Assembly: GCA_023379935.1 (NCBI GenBank) | Contig: JAMCPD010000009.1 | Coordinates: forward strand, 1 to 64,000 | Origin: Actinomycetota bacterium | Lineage (GTDB): Bacteria; Actinomycetota; Acidimicrobiia; Acidimicrobiales; JAMCPD01 | Direction: 5' to 3' | Length of the DNA stretch: 64,000 nt | Part shown: in pieces, positions 25,408 to 34,573 of the stretch | How positions within the stretch are numbered: the first letter of the stretch is position 1 | Layout: each line of letters starts with the position of its first letter | The notes under the pieces: generated by a model | What the model saw: the letters and a program-made list of their open reading frames with translations, nothing else | Database searches by the model: none | What the model was told of the DNA's origin: nothing | Translations under genes and position numbers: made by a program

Positions 25408-26199
25408 ATGACACAAGAAAGACCAACATATACTGCAAATTTTGATAATTTGGCTGTACGCGTATACAAAGATCAAACTTCCCTGGCTGAAGCGGCAGGA
25501 TCAGCTGTTGCTGATATTTTGAAAAATGCTGTTCACCAAAAGGGTGCTGCGGCTGTAGTGTTTGCAACCGGGAACTCTCAGTTGACTTTTTTAAATACAC
25601 TAGGGAAAAAAGTTAATAAAGAAGTATGGGCGCAAGTTACAGCCTTCCATTTAGATGAGTATGTTGGAATTTCAAGCAGCCACAAGAGTTCTTTCAGACA
25701 TTGGATAAAGGATAAAGTTGAAAAACAGTTCTCGCCCAAAACGGTTAACTATATACAAGGTGATGCAGATGATCTTCAGGCTGAATGCAAGCGATATGAA
25801 GCTTGCCTGAAGCCATATTTGGACGAGGGACTGCTGGATCTATGTTGCCTTGGGGTTGGGGAAAATGGACACCTTGCATTCAATGAACCTCATACAACGG
25901 ACTTCTCGGATCCATCCTTGGTCAAGGTGGTGGAACTGTCGTTGGCTTCTCGTAATCAACAGGTCAATGAAGGGCATTTCCCTAGTATTAAAGAGGTTCC
26001 AAAACTTGCTATTACGTTAACAATACCGGCTATACTGGCTGCCCAAGCGGTAGTTGCACTGGCTTCCGAATCACGTAAAGCCAAGGTCGTAAGGGATATG
26101 TTGTTTGGAGAAGTATCCAATGGCTGCCCCGGGTCAGTACTTAGAACTCATCACAATGCAACCCTATATTTAGATGCCGAATCGGCTTTTTTATTGTGA
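25408..26199 (+). CDS. nagB: Glucosamine-6-phosphate deaminase
   Basis: 263-residue isomerase/deaminase converting glucosamine-6-phosphate to fructose-6-phosphate and ammonia. Motifs: FATGNSQLTFL phosphate loop, FHLDEYVGISSSHKSSFRHW with the catalytic Asp, and LGVGENGHLAFNEP with the ring-opening His. The SCPGSVLRTH-like C-terminal segment is also present (GCPGSVLRTHHNATLYLD). 6-Phosphogluconolactonase is a less likely reading given the HLDEYVG and NEP motifs. Convergent with the ABC1 kinase, 6 nt apart. Confidence 0.88.
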   Translation: MTQERPTYTANFDNLAVRVYKDQTSLAEAAGSAVADILKNAVHQKGAAAVVFATGNSQLTFLNTLGKKVNKEVWAQVTAFHLDEYVGISSSHKSSFRHWIKDKVEKQFSPKTVNYIQGDADDLQAECKRYEACLKPYLDEGLLDLCCLGVGENGHLAFNEPHTTDFSDPSLVKVVELSLASRNQQVNEGHFPSIKEVPKLAITLTIPAILAAQAVVALASESRKAKVVRDMLFGEVSNGCPGSVLRTHHNATLYLDAESAFLL

Positions 26200-26205
26200 A
26201 CGGAG

Positions 26206-27879
26206 TCAGTTGTCGGGTTTTTCCGTTATGATCTCTTTTACTATGCTGATTGGAGTTTCCTCCAATGTGTGCTGGACTGTTTCTCGCCGTTCCTTCAGGT
26301 CGCGATAGCTAAGTTTGTCGGTATTGGAGGGTATCCCCACCGCCGCCTTTATCTGTTCTATGTCTATCTTGACATGAGTCAAATCAACCCCCGTATCCTT
26401 GGCTATCTGCTCGGAGTAGTTTTGCATTAGATAAATTGCCAGATTGGTGATCTCATCAAGCAGGTCTATATCTGGAGCCAAAGTAGCTATTGCACCATCC
26501 AAAAAAAGCAGGTCTTTCAGAAAAAGCATAAGTTCCTTTGGCATTTTGGCACCATATCCAAGCAGTGCCTTCATCAAATCACGCATCTCTTTTGTCAACT
26601 CTTCACCCGACATTTGAGTGGGGTCCGCTACCGGTTGATCAAGTTTTAAATCCTTAATTACTTGTCGGTTGTCTATCTCGTAAGGGATAGCCCCAAAATC
26701 TTTCAATGCTTCTATACGGCTGACAACATCGTTTGTTATGGTTCCTATTAAAAGTTTCAAGAATGCAAGCCTTTTTTTCTCATCCAAACGAGCGGTTATG
26801 CCGAAGTCCATCATTGCTACTCTGCCATCAGTTTGGACGAACAGGTTCCCCCCATGTAGATCACCGTGGAAAATGCCATAGAACATAGCACCTTCCAAAA
26901 ATGTGGTCATTCCGGCTCTAATTACTAGTTCTGTGTCAATACCTGCAACCTTCATGCCTTCGGCGTCAGACCAGTTGAATCCTTCCAGGCGTTCCATAAC
27001 AAGTACCTTCTGAGTTACAAGCTCGGGATGTGGCCGCGGTACCAACATAATACGTTGTTTGGTTGCGGCGAGTACTTTTGCTATCTCAAGCATGTTGTCG
27101 GCCTCCAGGCGAAAATCAAGCTCCTCCACTACTGTTTGAGCAAAAAGTTCTATGATTGCAGAGGGGTTAGCCAGAGCCGCAACCGCTATATGTCCCGCCA
27201 ACAGCGGTGCTACCCAGCTCATGGCAGCCAAGTCCTTTTTTACCTGTTCAGCTATTTGAGGGCGTTGTACTTTTACTACTACGTCTTCGCCGCTTATCAA
27301 ACCTGCAGCATGCACCTGCGCGATTGAAGCTGCCGCCAACGGAGTCGGCTCGAAATACTTGAATATTTCGTTGAGTGGCTTTCCCAACTCTTCCTCAACT
27401 GTCGTACGTACCGTTTCAAAAGATTCCGCCGGTACCTGGTCTCTCAACAGACTGAACTCGGATACCAACTCTTCCGGGAAAAGCCCTTCACCGGAAGAGA
27501 TGACCTGCCCCAGCTTGATATAAGTCGGGCCCAAAGCCTGGAATGCATTTTTTATACGGCGTGACAATGCTCTCCTTGAGCTCCGTTTATTTAGTTTGCG
27601 TTGCTTTTTCAACTTACGGCGATCAATTAAATACCACCCTCCAATAGCTTTTGCCAGCTGTACACTTACTTTTATTACCCTTGCACCGGGCGGAATGTAT
27701 CGGCGGCGTATCAAGCCTGGTACTTGCAGATATACAGCCCTTCTCAGAGCCTCTACGTCACTTCGCCAAGGCAGATTGTCAAGTTTTACAATCCAAGGTG
27801 GCGAGTTGGAGAACGAACCGATCTTTAAGTCAGGAGGGAATTTGTCAATATTGTTGCCCATACCGTTATCCGTGTACAT
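26206..27879 (-). CDS. ABC1/UbiB/AarF family atypical kinase
   Basis: 557-residue ADCK-type protein. Signature features: KLGQVISSGEGLFPEELVSE (the KxGQ motif), Ala-rich loop AAASIAQVHAA, lysine in VVVKVQRP, HGDLHGGNLF catalytic loop and MMDFGIT metal-binding loop. In other bacteria such proteins support quinone synthesis or lipid homeostasis. An actinobacterial role in menaquinone metabolism is plausible but not shown. The C-terminal 60 residues are charged, without the pair of membrane helices found in E. coli UbiB. Confidence 0.88.
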   Translation of the reverse strand: MYTDNGMGNNIDKFPPDLKIGSFSNSPPWIVKLDNLPWRSDVEALRRAVYLQVPGLIRRRYIPPGARVIKVSVQLAKAIGGWYLIDRRKLKKQRKLNKRSSRRALSRRIKNAFQALGPTYIKLGQVISSGEGLFPEELVSEFSLLRDQVPAESFETVRTTVEEELGKPLNEIFKYFEPTPLAAASIAQVHAAGLISGEDVVVKVQRPQIAEQVKKDLAAMSWVAPLLAGHIAVAALANPSAIIELFAQTVVEELDFRLEADNMLEIAKVLAATKQRIMLVPRPHPELVTQKVLVMERLEGFNWSDAEGMKVAGIDTELVIRAGMTTFLEGAMFYGIFHGDLHGGNLFVQTDGRVAMMDFGITARLDEKKRLAFLKLLIGTITNDVVSRIEALKDFGAIPYEIDNRQVIKDLKLDQPVADPTQMSGEELTKEMRDLMKALLGYGAKMPKELMLFLKDLLFLDGAIATLAPDIDLLDEITNLAIYLMQNYSEQIAKDTGVDLTHVKIDIEQIKAAVGIPSNTDKLSYRDLKERRETVQHTLEETPISIVKEIITEKPDN

Positions 27880-28103
27880 GTTGCTACTATTATCTCACAC
27901 GAGAGGTAGTATTTCACGTATATACTCTCAAGGCTTTAACAATAAAGGTTGTCAGATTAGATAAAATTGAGTTGCGGAATAACCGTTTTCTCCTATTCAG
28001 CCGCTGCTGACATGGCTGTATCTTCTTGAAAACTTTTTCCAGTAGACGCCGTTAGAAACCTCTTTACATAGAACTTCGAAGTTTAAATCCAAATGTCGAC
28101 TGT

Positions 28104-29294
28104 TTATGGTGCCCAGCGCCAGAGCCACCAGCGTTCAAATGCCACCTTGAGCAGATGCCACCGGGTAGACGGTTGTTTCAATGATACTTTTGGGCCGCTG
28201 GAATCTGTGAAGTTTCCCGAAGCAAATCCGGCCATTCCTTTTCCCGTTTCCAAGAAACACTGTCCATTGCCGTCAAATCTTGCGTTAAAAGGTTTTCCCT
28301 TGAGTCCAGCCGCTATTTCAGCTGCTACAACCTTGCCTTCTGCCTCTGCGAATACTCCGGCTTTCGGCAGCATTTTTCCGTCTGCAATTGGAAGTTTGGT
28401 TGCGTCTCCTATCGCAAATACATTATCGGCACTGGTTTGTAGAGTTTCTGGATCTACCGGGATAAAACCATCATCTGGACTAAGCCCGCTACCTTTCAAG
28501 CCGTGAGGCGGGGTGTGAGGCGGGATTCCAAGCAAGATATCATAGGGGACCAACCTAGTTCCACCGGTATCAGTTTCACCGCCGCTGGGGAAGAAGGTGA
28601 GTTGCCTGTTATCCGGATCAATGCTGTCCACTTGATGGGCGAAGTAAGCCTTTATACCATTTTCCTCCAACAAAGTGCTGACTTGTGCTCCAACCTCCTT
28701 TCCGGCTACCGGCATAGGAAAAGGCTCAGGAGTGTAAAGTTCAACCGCGACATCGGTTATGCCATGACGGTCAAGTACCCATTTGGAGAGTAAGGCAGCT
28801 TCATAGGGAGCGGCCGGGCATTTATAAGGCAGGCTTGATACCAAGATTACCACCTTTCCACCGCTCTTTTGCCTAAAAGACATAAGCTGATCTCTTGCAT
28901 CAAGGGCCCCCTTCACACTGTAGATATTGTGCGCAGCCTTTTCAAAACCTTCCAACTTTTCGGGAGCAAGCCTTGTTCCCAGTGATACAACCATCCGGTC
29001 ATAGCCGATAACTTGCGTCTTTGTGGTTACCTTTTGTTCTTTAGTATCTATCTCCACTACCGGCTCTTGTAGAAACTCTATCCCCAAACGCCTAAAGTTT
29101 GCCATATCCCTGGTAACTCTGTGGGGCTTTCTGGTTCCAGCCATAATCCACAGCAACGATGGCGGAAAACAGAAAGAACTTTCTTTGTCAACTACAACTA
29201 TGCGCTCAGCCGGGTCTGTCAACTTACGCAACCGGCGAGCCACAACAGTTCCGCCGATTCCGCCTCCCAGTACCAAAATAGTTTTGTTGGCCAT
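28104..29294 (-). CDS. Sulfide:quinone oxidoreductase-like flavoprotein
   Basis: 396-residue FAD/NAD-type disulfide oxidoreductase fold. FAD site GGGIGGTVVARRL at 10-22 and second nucleotide-like segment VFAIGDATKLP near 292-302. Cysteines C159 (LPYKCPAAPYEA) and C346 (GNGQCFLET) fall where SQR has its redox-active pair; C42 is extra. The amphipathic C-terminus (RWHLLKVAFERWWLWRW) fits peripheral membrane attachment. It probably oxidises sulfide to sulfane sulfur and passes electrons to menaquinone. Start overlaps the DsrE gene stop (TAATG). A type II NADH dehydrogenase is the main alternative, but the cysteines and operon favour SQR. Confidence 0.82.
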   Translation of the reverse strand: MANKTILVLGGGIGGTVVARRLRKLTDPAERIVVVDKESSFCFPPSLLWIMAGTRKPHRVTRDMANFRRLGIEFLQEPVVEIDTKEQKVTTKTQVIGYDRMVVSLGTRLAPEKLEGFEKAAHNIYSVKGALDARDQLMSFRQKSGGKVVILVSSLPYKCPAAPYEAALLSKWVLDRHGITDVAVELYTPEPFPMPVAGKEVGAQVSTLLEENGIKAYFAHQVDSIDPDNRQLTFFPSGGETDTGGTRLVPYDILLGIPPHTPPHGLKGSGLSPDDGFIPVDPETLQTSADNVFAIGDATKLPIADGKMLPKAGVFAEAEGKVVAAEIAAGLKGKPFNARFDGNGQCFLETGKGMAGFASGNFTDSSGPKVSLKQPSTRWHLLKVAFERWWLWRWAP

Positions 29295-29644
29295 TAAAAA
29301 GTCACGACCTTATCAGCAGCGACTGTCCAATCAGCAAGCTGTTCCAATGTCCCTCGTCCGGCGCCTTCAACCAACATCTCGTCCGACAAGCCCCTTGCAT
29401 CCAAACAGGTTCCACAACATCCCACCTGTGCCCCGTGTCTGATAGCGGAAAGCAACATCCTATCCAAATGGTAATAGCCGTCGGGAACCTTCTGGTTTTC
29501 AACCGCACAACCCACAGCGTCTCCTATAAGAAAGATATGCACCTCCATGCCGGTGCGTCTGGCTATACAAGCCGCTAATCGTATCCCATTATAGGAACGT
29601 TCTGTTCCGTATGGAGGGTCGTTTAGTATGAACAGTATTTGCAC
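29294..29644 (-). CDS. DsrE/DsrF-family sulfur-transfer protein
   Basis: 116-residue small cytoplasmic protein with the DsrE fold. Cysteines C46 (GDAVGC), C76, C77 and C80 (GAQVGCCGTCLDARG) lie at positions used for persulfide carriage. It would relay sulfane sulfur between the SQR and the rhodanese domain encoded in the same operon. Starts 2 nt after the regulator stop. Confidence 0.85.
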   Translation of the reverse strand: MQILFILNDPPYGTERSYNGIRLAACIARRTGMEVHIFLIGDAVGCAVENQKVPDGYYHLDRMLLSAIRHGAQVGCCGTCLDARGLSDEMLVEGAGRGTLEQLADWTVAADKVVTF

Positions 29645-29646
29645 TC

Positions 29647-30423
29647 TTACTCCTTTACCTGGCTTTTTATCATGTGAACTGTACGTTTTGAGTTTGTTTT
29701 CAACTTTTCAATCTCCCTGTTATCGCTATTTCCGTCTGCCGCCGGAAGTTTTGCAAGCTTCCATTCAGGCATACCGCCCTCCAATCGGCGTGCTTTAAAT
29801 CCCTTGTTTCTGAGTAGTTCAACAGCTTGGTCGGCTAATAGACAGTAAGGACCCCGGCAGTAGGCAATAACTTCTGTGTTGTCTGGTAGTTCCTCCAAGC
29901 GTGTTTCAAGCTCATCCAATGGTATGGAGTGAGCTGTAGCTATATGTCCCGCCCAAAACTCTTCCCTCGGTCGTACATCTATGACGGTTACTTGCGCACT
30001 GCTTATGCGTTCGAGTAACTCTGGTTGACTGATTGCCTCGAATCGTTTTCCGTTTAAATACTCGCCTATTACATGTTCAATTTCAACCAGTTGTTTCCCC
30101 GCCAGCCTCCACAGTGTGTTTAGAATGGCAACTACCTCTTCATCGGCTAGGGTATAAAAAATCTTATTGCCCTGTCGCCGAGTTCTGACCAAGCAAGCGT
30201 TATGCAGTAGCTGCAGGTGCTGAGATGCGTTTGCTACTGATGTGTTGGCGGCTTTCGCAAGTTCTTCAACGTTTTTCCCGCCTTGGGCGATCAACTCCAA
30301 CAACTGCAGCCGTTTTGGGCTGGATAATGCCTTCGTTATACGGCTGCACTGTCGGTAAATAGTCTCCGCGGGTGCATTCTCTATACTGCAGGTTTTCATG
30401 TTGTTCGCTTTCATGTTGTTCAT
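29647..30423 (-). CDS. ArsR-type regulator fused to a rhodanese domain
   Basis: 258-residue fusion. Residues 20-115 form an ArsR/SmtB winged helix (ITKALSSPKRLQLLELIAQG and ANASQHLQLLHNACLVRTRRQGNKIFY). Residues 130-235 form a rhodanese domain (VTVIDVRPREEFWAGHIATAHSIP) with active-site loop C189-R-G-P-Y-C194. No ArsR-type metal site is obvious. A persulfide on C189, or a link between C189 and C194 or C77, could be the signal that releases DNA. First gene of a three-gene sulfide-response operon. A perfect 11-bp dyad just upstream is its likely operator. A later Met at residue 4 or 9 is possible. Confidence 0.88.
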   Translation of the reverse strand: MNNMKANNMKTCSIENAPAETIYRQCSRITKALSSPKRLQLLELIAQGGKNVEELAKAANTSVANASQHLQLLHNACLVRTRRQGNKIFYTLADEEVVAILNTLWRLAGKQLVEIEHVIGEYLNGKRFEAISQPELLERISSAQVTVIDVRPREEFWAGHIATAHSIPLDELETRLEELPDNTEVIAYCRGPYCLLADQAVELLRNKGFKARRLEGGMPEWKLAKLPAADGNSDNREIEKLKTNSKRTVHMIKSQVKE

Positions 30424-30453
30424 ATTGGTTAAGTTAGTGTATCATGAACTATT

Positions 30454-30483
30454 ATACTATTCAAGCGAATTATTGAATAGTAT
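30454..30483. promoter_or_regulatory. Perfect 11-8-11 inverted repeat, probable operator of the sulfide operon
   Basis: ATACTATTCAA (30454-30464) and TTGAATAGTAT (30473-30483) around an 8-nt spacer, between the divergent regulator and PIG-L genes. A minus-strand TATAAT (30456-30451) overlaps the left arm, so bound regulator would block transcription. The site could also affect the gene at 30533. Confidence 0.65.
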
Positions 30484-30532
30484 GGAGATAAAGTAGTCAA
30501 AGCGAATCAAGGACATCAAGGAAACAACGAAT

Positions 30533-31243
30533 ATGCAACAAGGACAAAAACATCTGGATTTATCCCTATACACCTCTGTTTTGGCTGTGTGCGCTCATCC
30601 TGATGATGAATCGTTCGGCCTGGGCGCCGTTTTGTTGGCCTTTGCTGATCAACAGGTTGAGACAGCTGTTTTATGTTTTACGCATGGGGAGCTCTCGACG
30701 CTTGGTGTGTCGACAGTTACCGCAGATGAGGTGGCTGATATTCGAGCGCACGAGTTTGAACAGGCTGCGCTGAGGCTTAACCTGGCCTACGCTGAGTTGC
30801 TTGATTATCCGGATGGACAACTCAACCGGACACCCGTTCACGAGCTTTCAGAAAAGATCATTTCGTTATGTAACGGCTTGGCTGTGGATGCGTTACTGGT
30901 ATTTGACGTAGGGGGGATAACAGGGCATCCCGATCATGAAATGGCGACTCAAGCGGCACTTTATGCCAGAGATACCATTGTCGGCTTCCCCGATATTGCC
31001 ACTCCCGATGTTCTCGGGTGGGTTGTTCCTCTTCATGTGGGGGAAAAACTGAATACAGAGTTGGGTACGAAGTTTATCGGAAGAACACCCACCTCAGTTG
31101 AGTTTGTCCTGGAGGTACCGCATGGTTTAAGAGAGCGCCAGTGGGAGGCTATAAAATGTCACAAAAGCCAAGTTATCGGCAATGCAGTGCTTCCCAGAAG
31201 GTTGGAGCTGCAGGGTGGGTATGAGTGGCTGAAGAAGCTTTAA
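30533..31243 (+). CDS. PIG-L/LmbE-family deacetylase
   Basis: 236-residue zinc-dependent N-deacetylase fold. Metal motifs: H22-P-D-D-E (CAHPDDESFGLGAVL) and GHPDHEMAT further on. In actinobacteria the family includes MshB and Mca of mycothiol metabolism. Close linkage to the sulfide operon makes a thiol-related substrate attractive, but that is inference. Divergent from the ArsR-rhodanese gene with the palindrome between. Confidence 0.82.
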   Translation: MQQGQKHLDLSLYTSVLAVCAHPDDESFGLGAVLLAFADQQVETAVLCFTHGELSTLGVSTVTADEVADIRAHEFEQAALRLNLAYAELLDYPDGQLNRTPVHELSEKIISLCNGLAVDALLVFDVGGITGHPDHEMATQAALYARDTIVGFPDIATPDVLGWVVPLHVGEKLNTELGTKFIGRTPTSVEFVLEVPHGLRERQWEAIKCHKSQVIGNAVLPRRLELQGGYEWLKKL

Positions 31244-31268
31244 GTCAGGATATCAAAGCCCAGGGTGA

Positions 31269-31376
31269 AACCCAAACTCTGTTACAGTTGGGCACGGCAC
31301 TTTCGATAAGATAAACATTGGTCTGTATCACAGCACCACAAGTGTTATCGTTGATATAACCGGTTGGTATATGTAG
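31269..31376 (+). pseudogene. Remnant of a secreted surface-repeat domain
   Basis: A 35-codon frame preceded by a stop and with no start reads SVTVGHGTFDKINIGLYHS then SVIVDITGWYM. This matches the NVIVDVxGWY ending of cell-surface repeat domains common in actinobacteria. It looks like the only surviving tail of a larger gene. Confidence 0.5.
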
Positions 31377-31409
31377 GATAAAAGACTCATCCGGCAATTT
31401 TGATGTGAA

Positions 31410-31853
31410 CTACTTCTTTTTCACATCATTGGGTGATGTTTTGGATATTTTTGATTGCCACAACTTAGCCTTTTCCTCCAACTCGTCCAGGAATGTTTGC
31501 AAGTGGGATATCTTGTCTTTTATCAGGTTACGCTGTGTCAAGTTCAACTCCAAAGCTTCGGCGATTGCGTTGTTCTTCAGTTTTGTGCCTGTTTTGTAAG
31601 CCGTCTTAATCTTTTCAAGCTGGTCCTCAATCTGCAACATTGTTTTAATCTCATCAAGATGCAGCCCCAACATTGTGTGCAAATTGCGTATGTGTTGACA
31701 CCTGGCTATCTCTTCACTGCTGTAACGGCGGGTACCGCCGGCAGTGTGGCTACAAGGCGCTAAGAGTTCCATTTCCTCATAGTAACGTAGTGTTCGTGTG
31801 GAAACGCCGATTTGCTTGGCAGCTTCACCTATGGAAAAAAGCGTGTTGTTCAT
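31410..31853 (-). CDS. MerR-family transcriptional regulator
   Basis: 147-residue regulator. N-terminal MerR helix-turn-helix ([28 protein letters not shown]), a wing ([15 protein letters not shown]) and a coiled-coil dimerisation segment. No metal-binding cysteine cluster at the C-terminus, so it is more like a drug or redox responder. ATGA overlap with the efflux pump stop makes it the second gene of the operon and likely its autoregulator. Confidence 0.88.
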   Translation of the reverse strand: MNNTLFSIGEAAKQIGVSTRTLRYYEEMELLAPCSHTAGGTRRYSSEEIARCQHIRNLHTMLGLHLDEIKTMLQIEDQLEKIKTAYKTGTKLKNNAIAEALELNLTQRNLIKDKISHLQTFLDELEEKAKLWQSKISKTSPNDVKKK

Positions 31854-33574
31854 GTCCGGACCTTGGTCTTTATGCCATGTTCAGCGTGGATCTCATGGAC
31901 ATAGTGTCCTCCCCTTGACCATGAGAAGAATGCCGCGATCAAACAGGCTGCAGCCGCAAAACTCATAGTCAAAACCAATCCATGGTGGAATGGGTTTGAA
32001 ATCAACTGAGGAAAGAAGTACCTGCTTTCAACCAGCGCGGCTTGGCTGTGTGTTAGATGAGATAATACCGCTGGGCCCAGCAGAGACTTTAACGGGTTAT
32101 ACCCCATAAACGCCGCAAAAAGATAGCCCAGTGGTGGCAGGTTGGCGAGGTGTGCGGCTTGGGTTTCTGCCACACCGTGAGATACCAGGCCAACCAACAT
32201 AGCGTGTGGAACTGTAGCGTTTAGGCCTACAATCATTAAAGTAAAGAATACTCCAATAGACAAGGGCATGCCAGCATTTTGGAAGGTCATCCACATACCG
32301 GAAGCAGCTCCCCGATAACTTGAGGGAACGGAGTTCATCAGTGCGGCGGTGTTTGGGGAAGCGAACAGCCCCATGGCTATTCCATTCCCAAATATGATCA
32401 AAGCGAACAGCGGGTAAGAAAAGTTAGCAGGAACTATCAGGAGAGCCAAGAAGGTAAGCGCAGCAAGCAACATGCCACCTGTTGCAAAGGGCCTTGCCCC
32501 GAATCTGTCGGACAGTTTTCCAGACACCGGCCCCGCCACTATAAAGCCTATAGTCAGAGGAATCATGTATATTCCCGCCCACAAGGGGGTGACAGAAAAC
32601 GCATAGCCGTGCTGAGGAAGCCATATCCCCTGTAGCCACATTACCAGTATAAACATTAAACCTCCTCGTCCGACAGCAGCCAAGAAAGCTGATATGTTAG
32701 CGGCGGTAAAAGGCCATATTGAAAACAGGTGCAATCGGAACATAGGCTCTTTAACCTTATTCTCTGAGAATACGAACAGTATCAGCAAGGCTAATCCTGT
32801 TGAGATCATTGATATCACAAATGGATTTGCCCATCCCATAGAGGATTTTCCGTAAGGTTCAATACCGTAAGTTATTCCTATTAAAATGGTGGCTAAGCCT
32901 CCGGCAAACAGCAGGTTGCCTAACCAGTCGATTGAATTTCTGATGTGGGTTCCTATCTCTTTCAAACTGATATATGACCAGACCGTACCGAGCAGTCCCA
33001 ACGGGACATTAAATAGGAATACCAACCGCCAATCAAACTGAGCGAGCACGCCACCTACAATTATTCCTATGAATATCCCGGCAAAACCTGTAATTTGGTT
33101 TACTCCCATAGCCAATCCCCGCTGGTTGGAGGGGAAAGCATCAGTTAGAATTGCAGCCGAATTAGCCATCATCAGTGCTCCGCCAACTGCTTGTACCATG
33201 CGCATGATTATAAGCTCAAGTGCTCCGGCATCTCCAGTACTCCACACCGATGAAGCGGCCACAGCCCCAACGGTAAAGACCAGAAATCCCAAGTTGTACA
33301 TCTTGACTCGCCCGAATATGTCACCTGCACGACCGAACGTAGCTACCAGTACTGCTACGGCCAGCATGTAACCCATGAGTATCCATATTAAGTAGTTGAA
33401 ACTATCTGGACCTAAGGGATTTAAATGTATGCCTCTGAAGATATCCGGAAGAGCGATGATCAAACTGGACATGTTTATGGTTCCCAAAAGCATGGATAGC
33501 GATGTATTGGAGAGCGCAATCCATTTGTAGTGCTCAGATACTGCTATGGCGGGTTCTGAGACGGAATTCTTCAT
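31850..33574 (-). CDS. MFS multidrug efflux transporter, DHA2 (14-helix) type
   Basis: 574-residue membrane protein with about 14 hydrophobic segments. Features: motif A-like [16 protein letters not shown] after helix 2, an Arg-containing loop with [15 protein letters not shown], motif C-like [13 protein letters not shown], and [12 protein letters not shown] in the second half. Expected to export drugs or metabolites by proton antiport. Co-transcribed with and probably controlled by the downstream MerR regulator. Confidence 0.88.
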   Translation of the reverse strand: MKNSVSEPAIAVSEHYKWIALSNTSLSMLLGTINMSSLIIALPDIFRGIHLNPLGPDSFNYLIWILMGYMLAVAVLVATFGRAGDIFGRVKMYNLGFLVFTVGAVAASSVWSTGDAGALELIIMRMVQAVGGALMMANSAAILTDAFPSNQRGLAMGVNQITGFAGIFIGIIVGGVLAQFDWRLVFLFNVPLGLLGTVWSYISLKEIGTHIRNSIDWLGNLLFAGGLATILIGITYGIEPYGKSSMGWANPFVISMISTGLALLILFVFSENKVKEPMFRLHLFSIWPFTAANISAFLAAVGRGGLMFILVMWLQGIWLPQHGYAFSVTPLWAGIYMIPLTIGFIVAGPVSGKLSDRFGARPFATGGMLLAALTFLALLIVPANFSYPLFALIIFGNGIAMGLFASPNTAALMNSVPSSYRGAASGMWMTFQNAGMPLSIGVFFTLMIVGLNATVPHAMLVGLVSHGVAETQAAHLANLPPLGYLFAAFMGYNPLKSLLGPAVLSHLTHSQAALVESRYFFPQLISNPFHHGLVLTMSFAAAACLIAAFFSWSRGGHYVHEIHAEHGIKTKVRT

Positions 33575-33584
33575 TGTGATAAAA

Positions 33585-33614
33585 AGTATAGCAAAATAAT
33601 TACTATTACGTCAA
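33585..33614 (-). promoter_or_regulatory. Promoter of the efflux/MerR operon (TTGACG-N18-TATACT)
   Basis: Minus strand: -35 TTGACG at 33614-33609, 18-nt spacer, -10 TATACT at 33590-33585, 10 nt before the pump ATG. A second TTGACG copy directly upstream (33620-33615) makes a tandem. A slightly long spacer is typical of MerR-activated promoters. Confidence 0.65.
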
Positions 33615-33616
33615 CG

Positions 33617-34501
33617 TCAATGTGTAGCTTTTGGGTCCATTTTCGAGTTGGTTGTTGAAAGCAGTTTTGGGTTGACGATGCTGCTCAGTTGCCACAAGGA
33701 TATCAGTATTACCAGAAACGCAACAGTTACGATAGCCATGCCAAATATACCTGACGGTAACTGTTCATCAAAGAAAGCGATACCGATGGCAGTGGCTATG
33801 ATTGGTTGACTTACCGTGACGGTCGGCAGTGAAGTAACCAAGGGACCAAGACGGTAGGCATGTTGCAACATCCATGTTCCGGACAGCCCGAACTCCAATG
33901 CAAGGTACAGCTCCCATTTTCCCCCTACAAGGGTTATTATGTGAAGAGGCGTTAGGTGGGCTATCGGTACTTCAACTGCCGCTTTTGCCAAAGGGTTAGC
34001 CATACCCATGGACAGCCCAGCACCTATAGCAAGCAAAAAGGGGTTTAACTTTTTTATTTTAATGAGCAACGCGATATTGAACAGCAACGCTACACCAGTT
34101 ACGATAGCAAGTGAAAAAGTGTCCGGCGCCCCACCCGATTCTTTCCCCATGAATATGACGAACACTGCGGTAGATATTGTAATACACAGTGCCATAATCC
34201 ATCCGCGTATGGGAATTTTTGCTTTCGTAAGGAGGGCATCAAAAATTAATGCAACAATAAGTCCGGAGGAAAGTAGAATGGATACCACCATCAAGTTACC
34301 AATCCTGAGTGCGGTTAGTTGCAAACCCACGCCGACTACACTTAATGCGCCCGCAAGTAACCACAACCAATTTCTAAATAGAGTAACCAGCGCCGTAAGC
34401 CCGCGCCAATGTTGCGCCGATACGGCCAACACTTCACGACGTTGCAGTGAAGCTGAAAATCCAAAACACAAAGCGGCACCCAGTGCTGTCAGTTCTACCA
34501 T
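33617..34501 (-). CDS. DMT-superfamily membrane transporter
   Basis: 294-residue protein with about nine to ten hydrophobic segments in two similar halves, as in EamA/NIPA-like drug/metabolite transporters. Examples are LLSSGLIVALIFDALL in the first half and TVTVSQPIIATAIGIAFFDEQLP in the second. Substrate unknown. TAGAGT lies 6 nt before the ATG at 34501, consistent with leaderless transcription. Its end is 43 nt from the efflux pump start on the same strand. Confidence 0.78.
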   Translation of the reverse strand: MVELTALGAALCFGFSASLQRREVLAVSAQHWRGLTALVTLFRNWLWLLAGALSVVGVGLQLTALRIGNLMVVSILLSSGLIVALIFDALLTKAKIPIRGWIMALCITISTAVFVIFMGKESGGAPDTFSLAIVTGVALLFNIALLIKIKKLNPFLLAIGAGLSMGMANPLAKAAVEVPIAHLTPLHIITLVGGKWELYLALEFGLSGTWMLQHAYRLGPLVTSLPTVTVSQPIIATAIGIAFFDEQLPSGIFGMAIVTVAFLVILISLWQLSSIVNPKLLSTTNSKMDPKATH

Positions 34502-34573
34502 GTGATTACTCTATGCCTGCCTGCGTATTCTCTGCTTATCTATATTATATAGCTGTATTCAGGTGTATCCTTA

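Noticed and set aside
34008-34505. Plus-strand open frame of 165 codons opposite the DMT transporter
   Set aside because: The minus frame gives regular membrane helices and has a fitting -10 box; the plus frame has no features.
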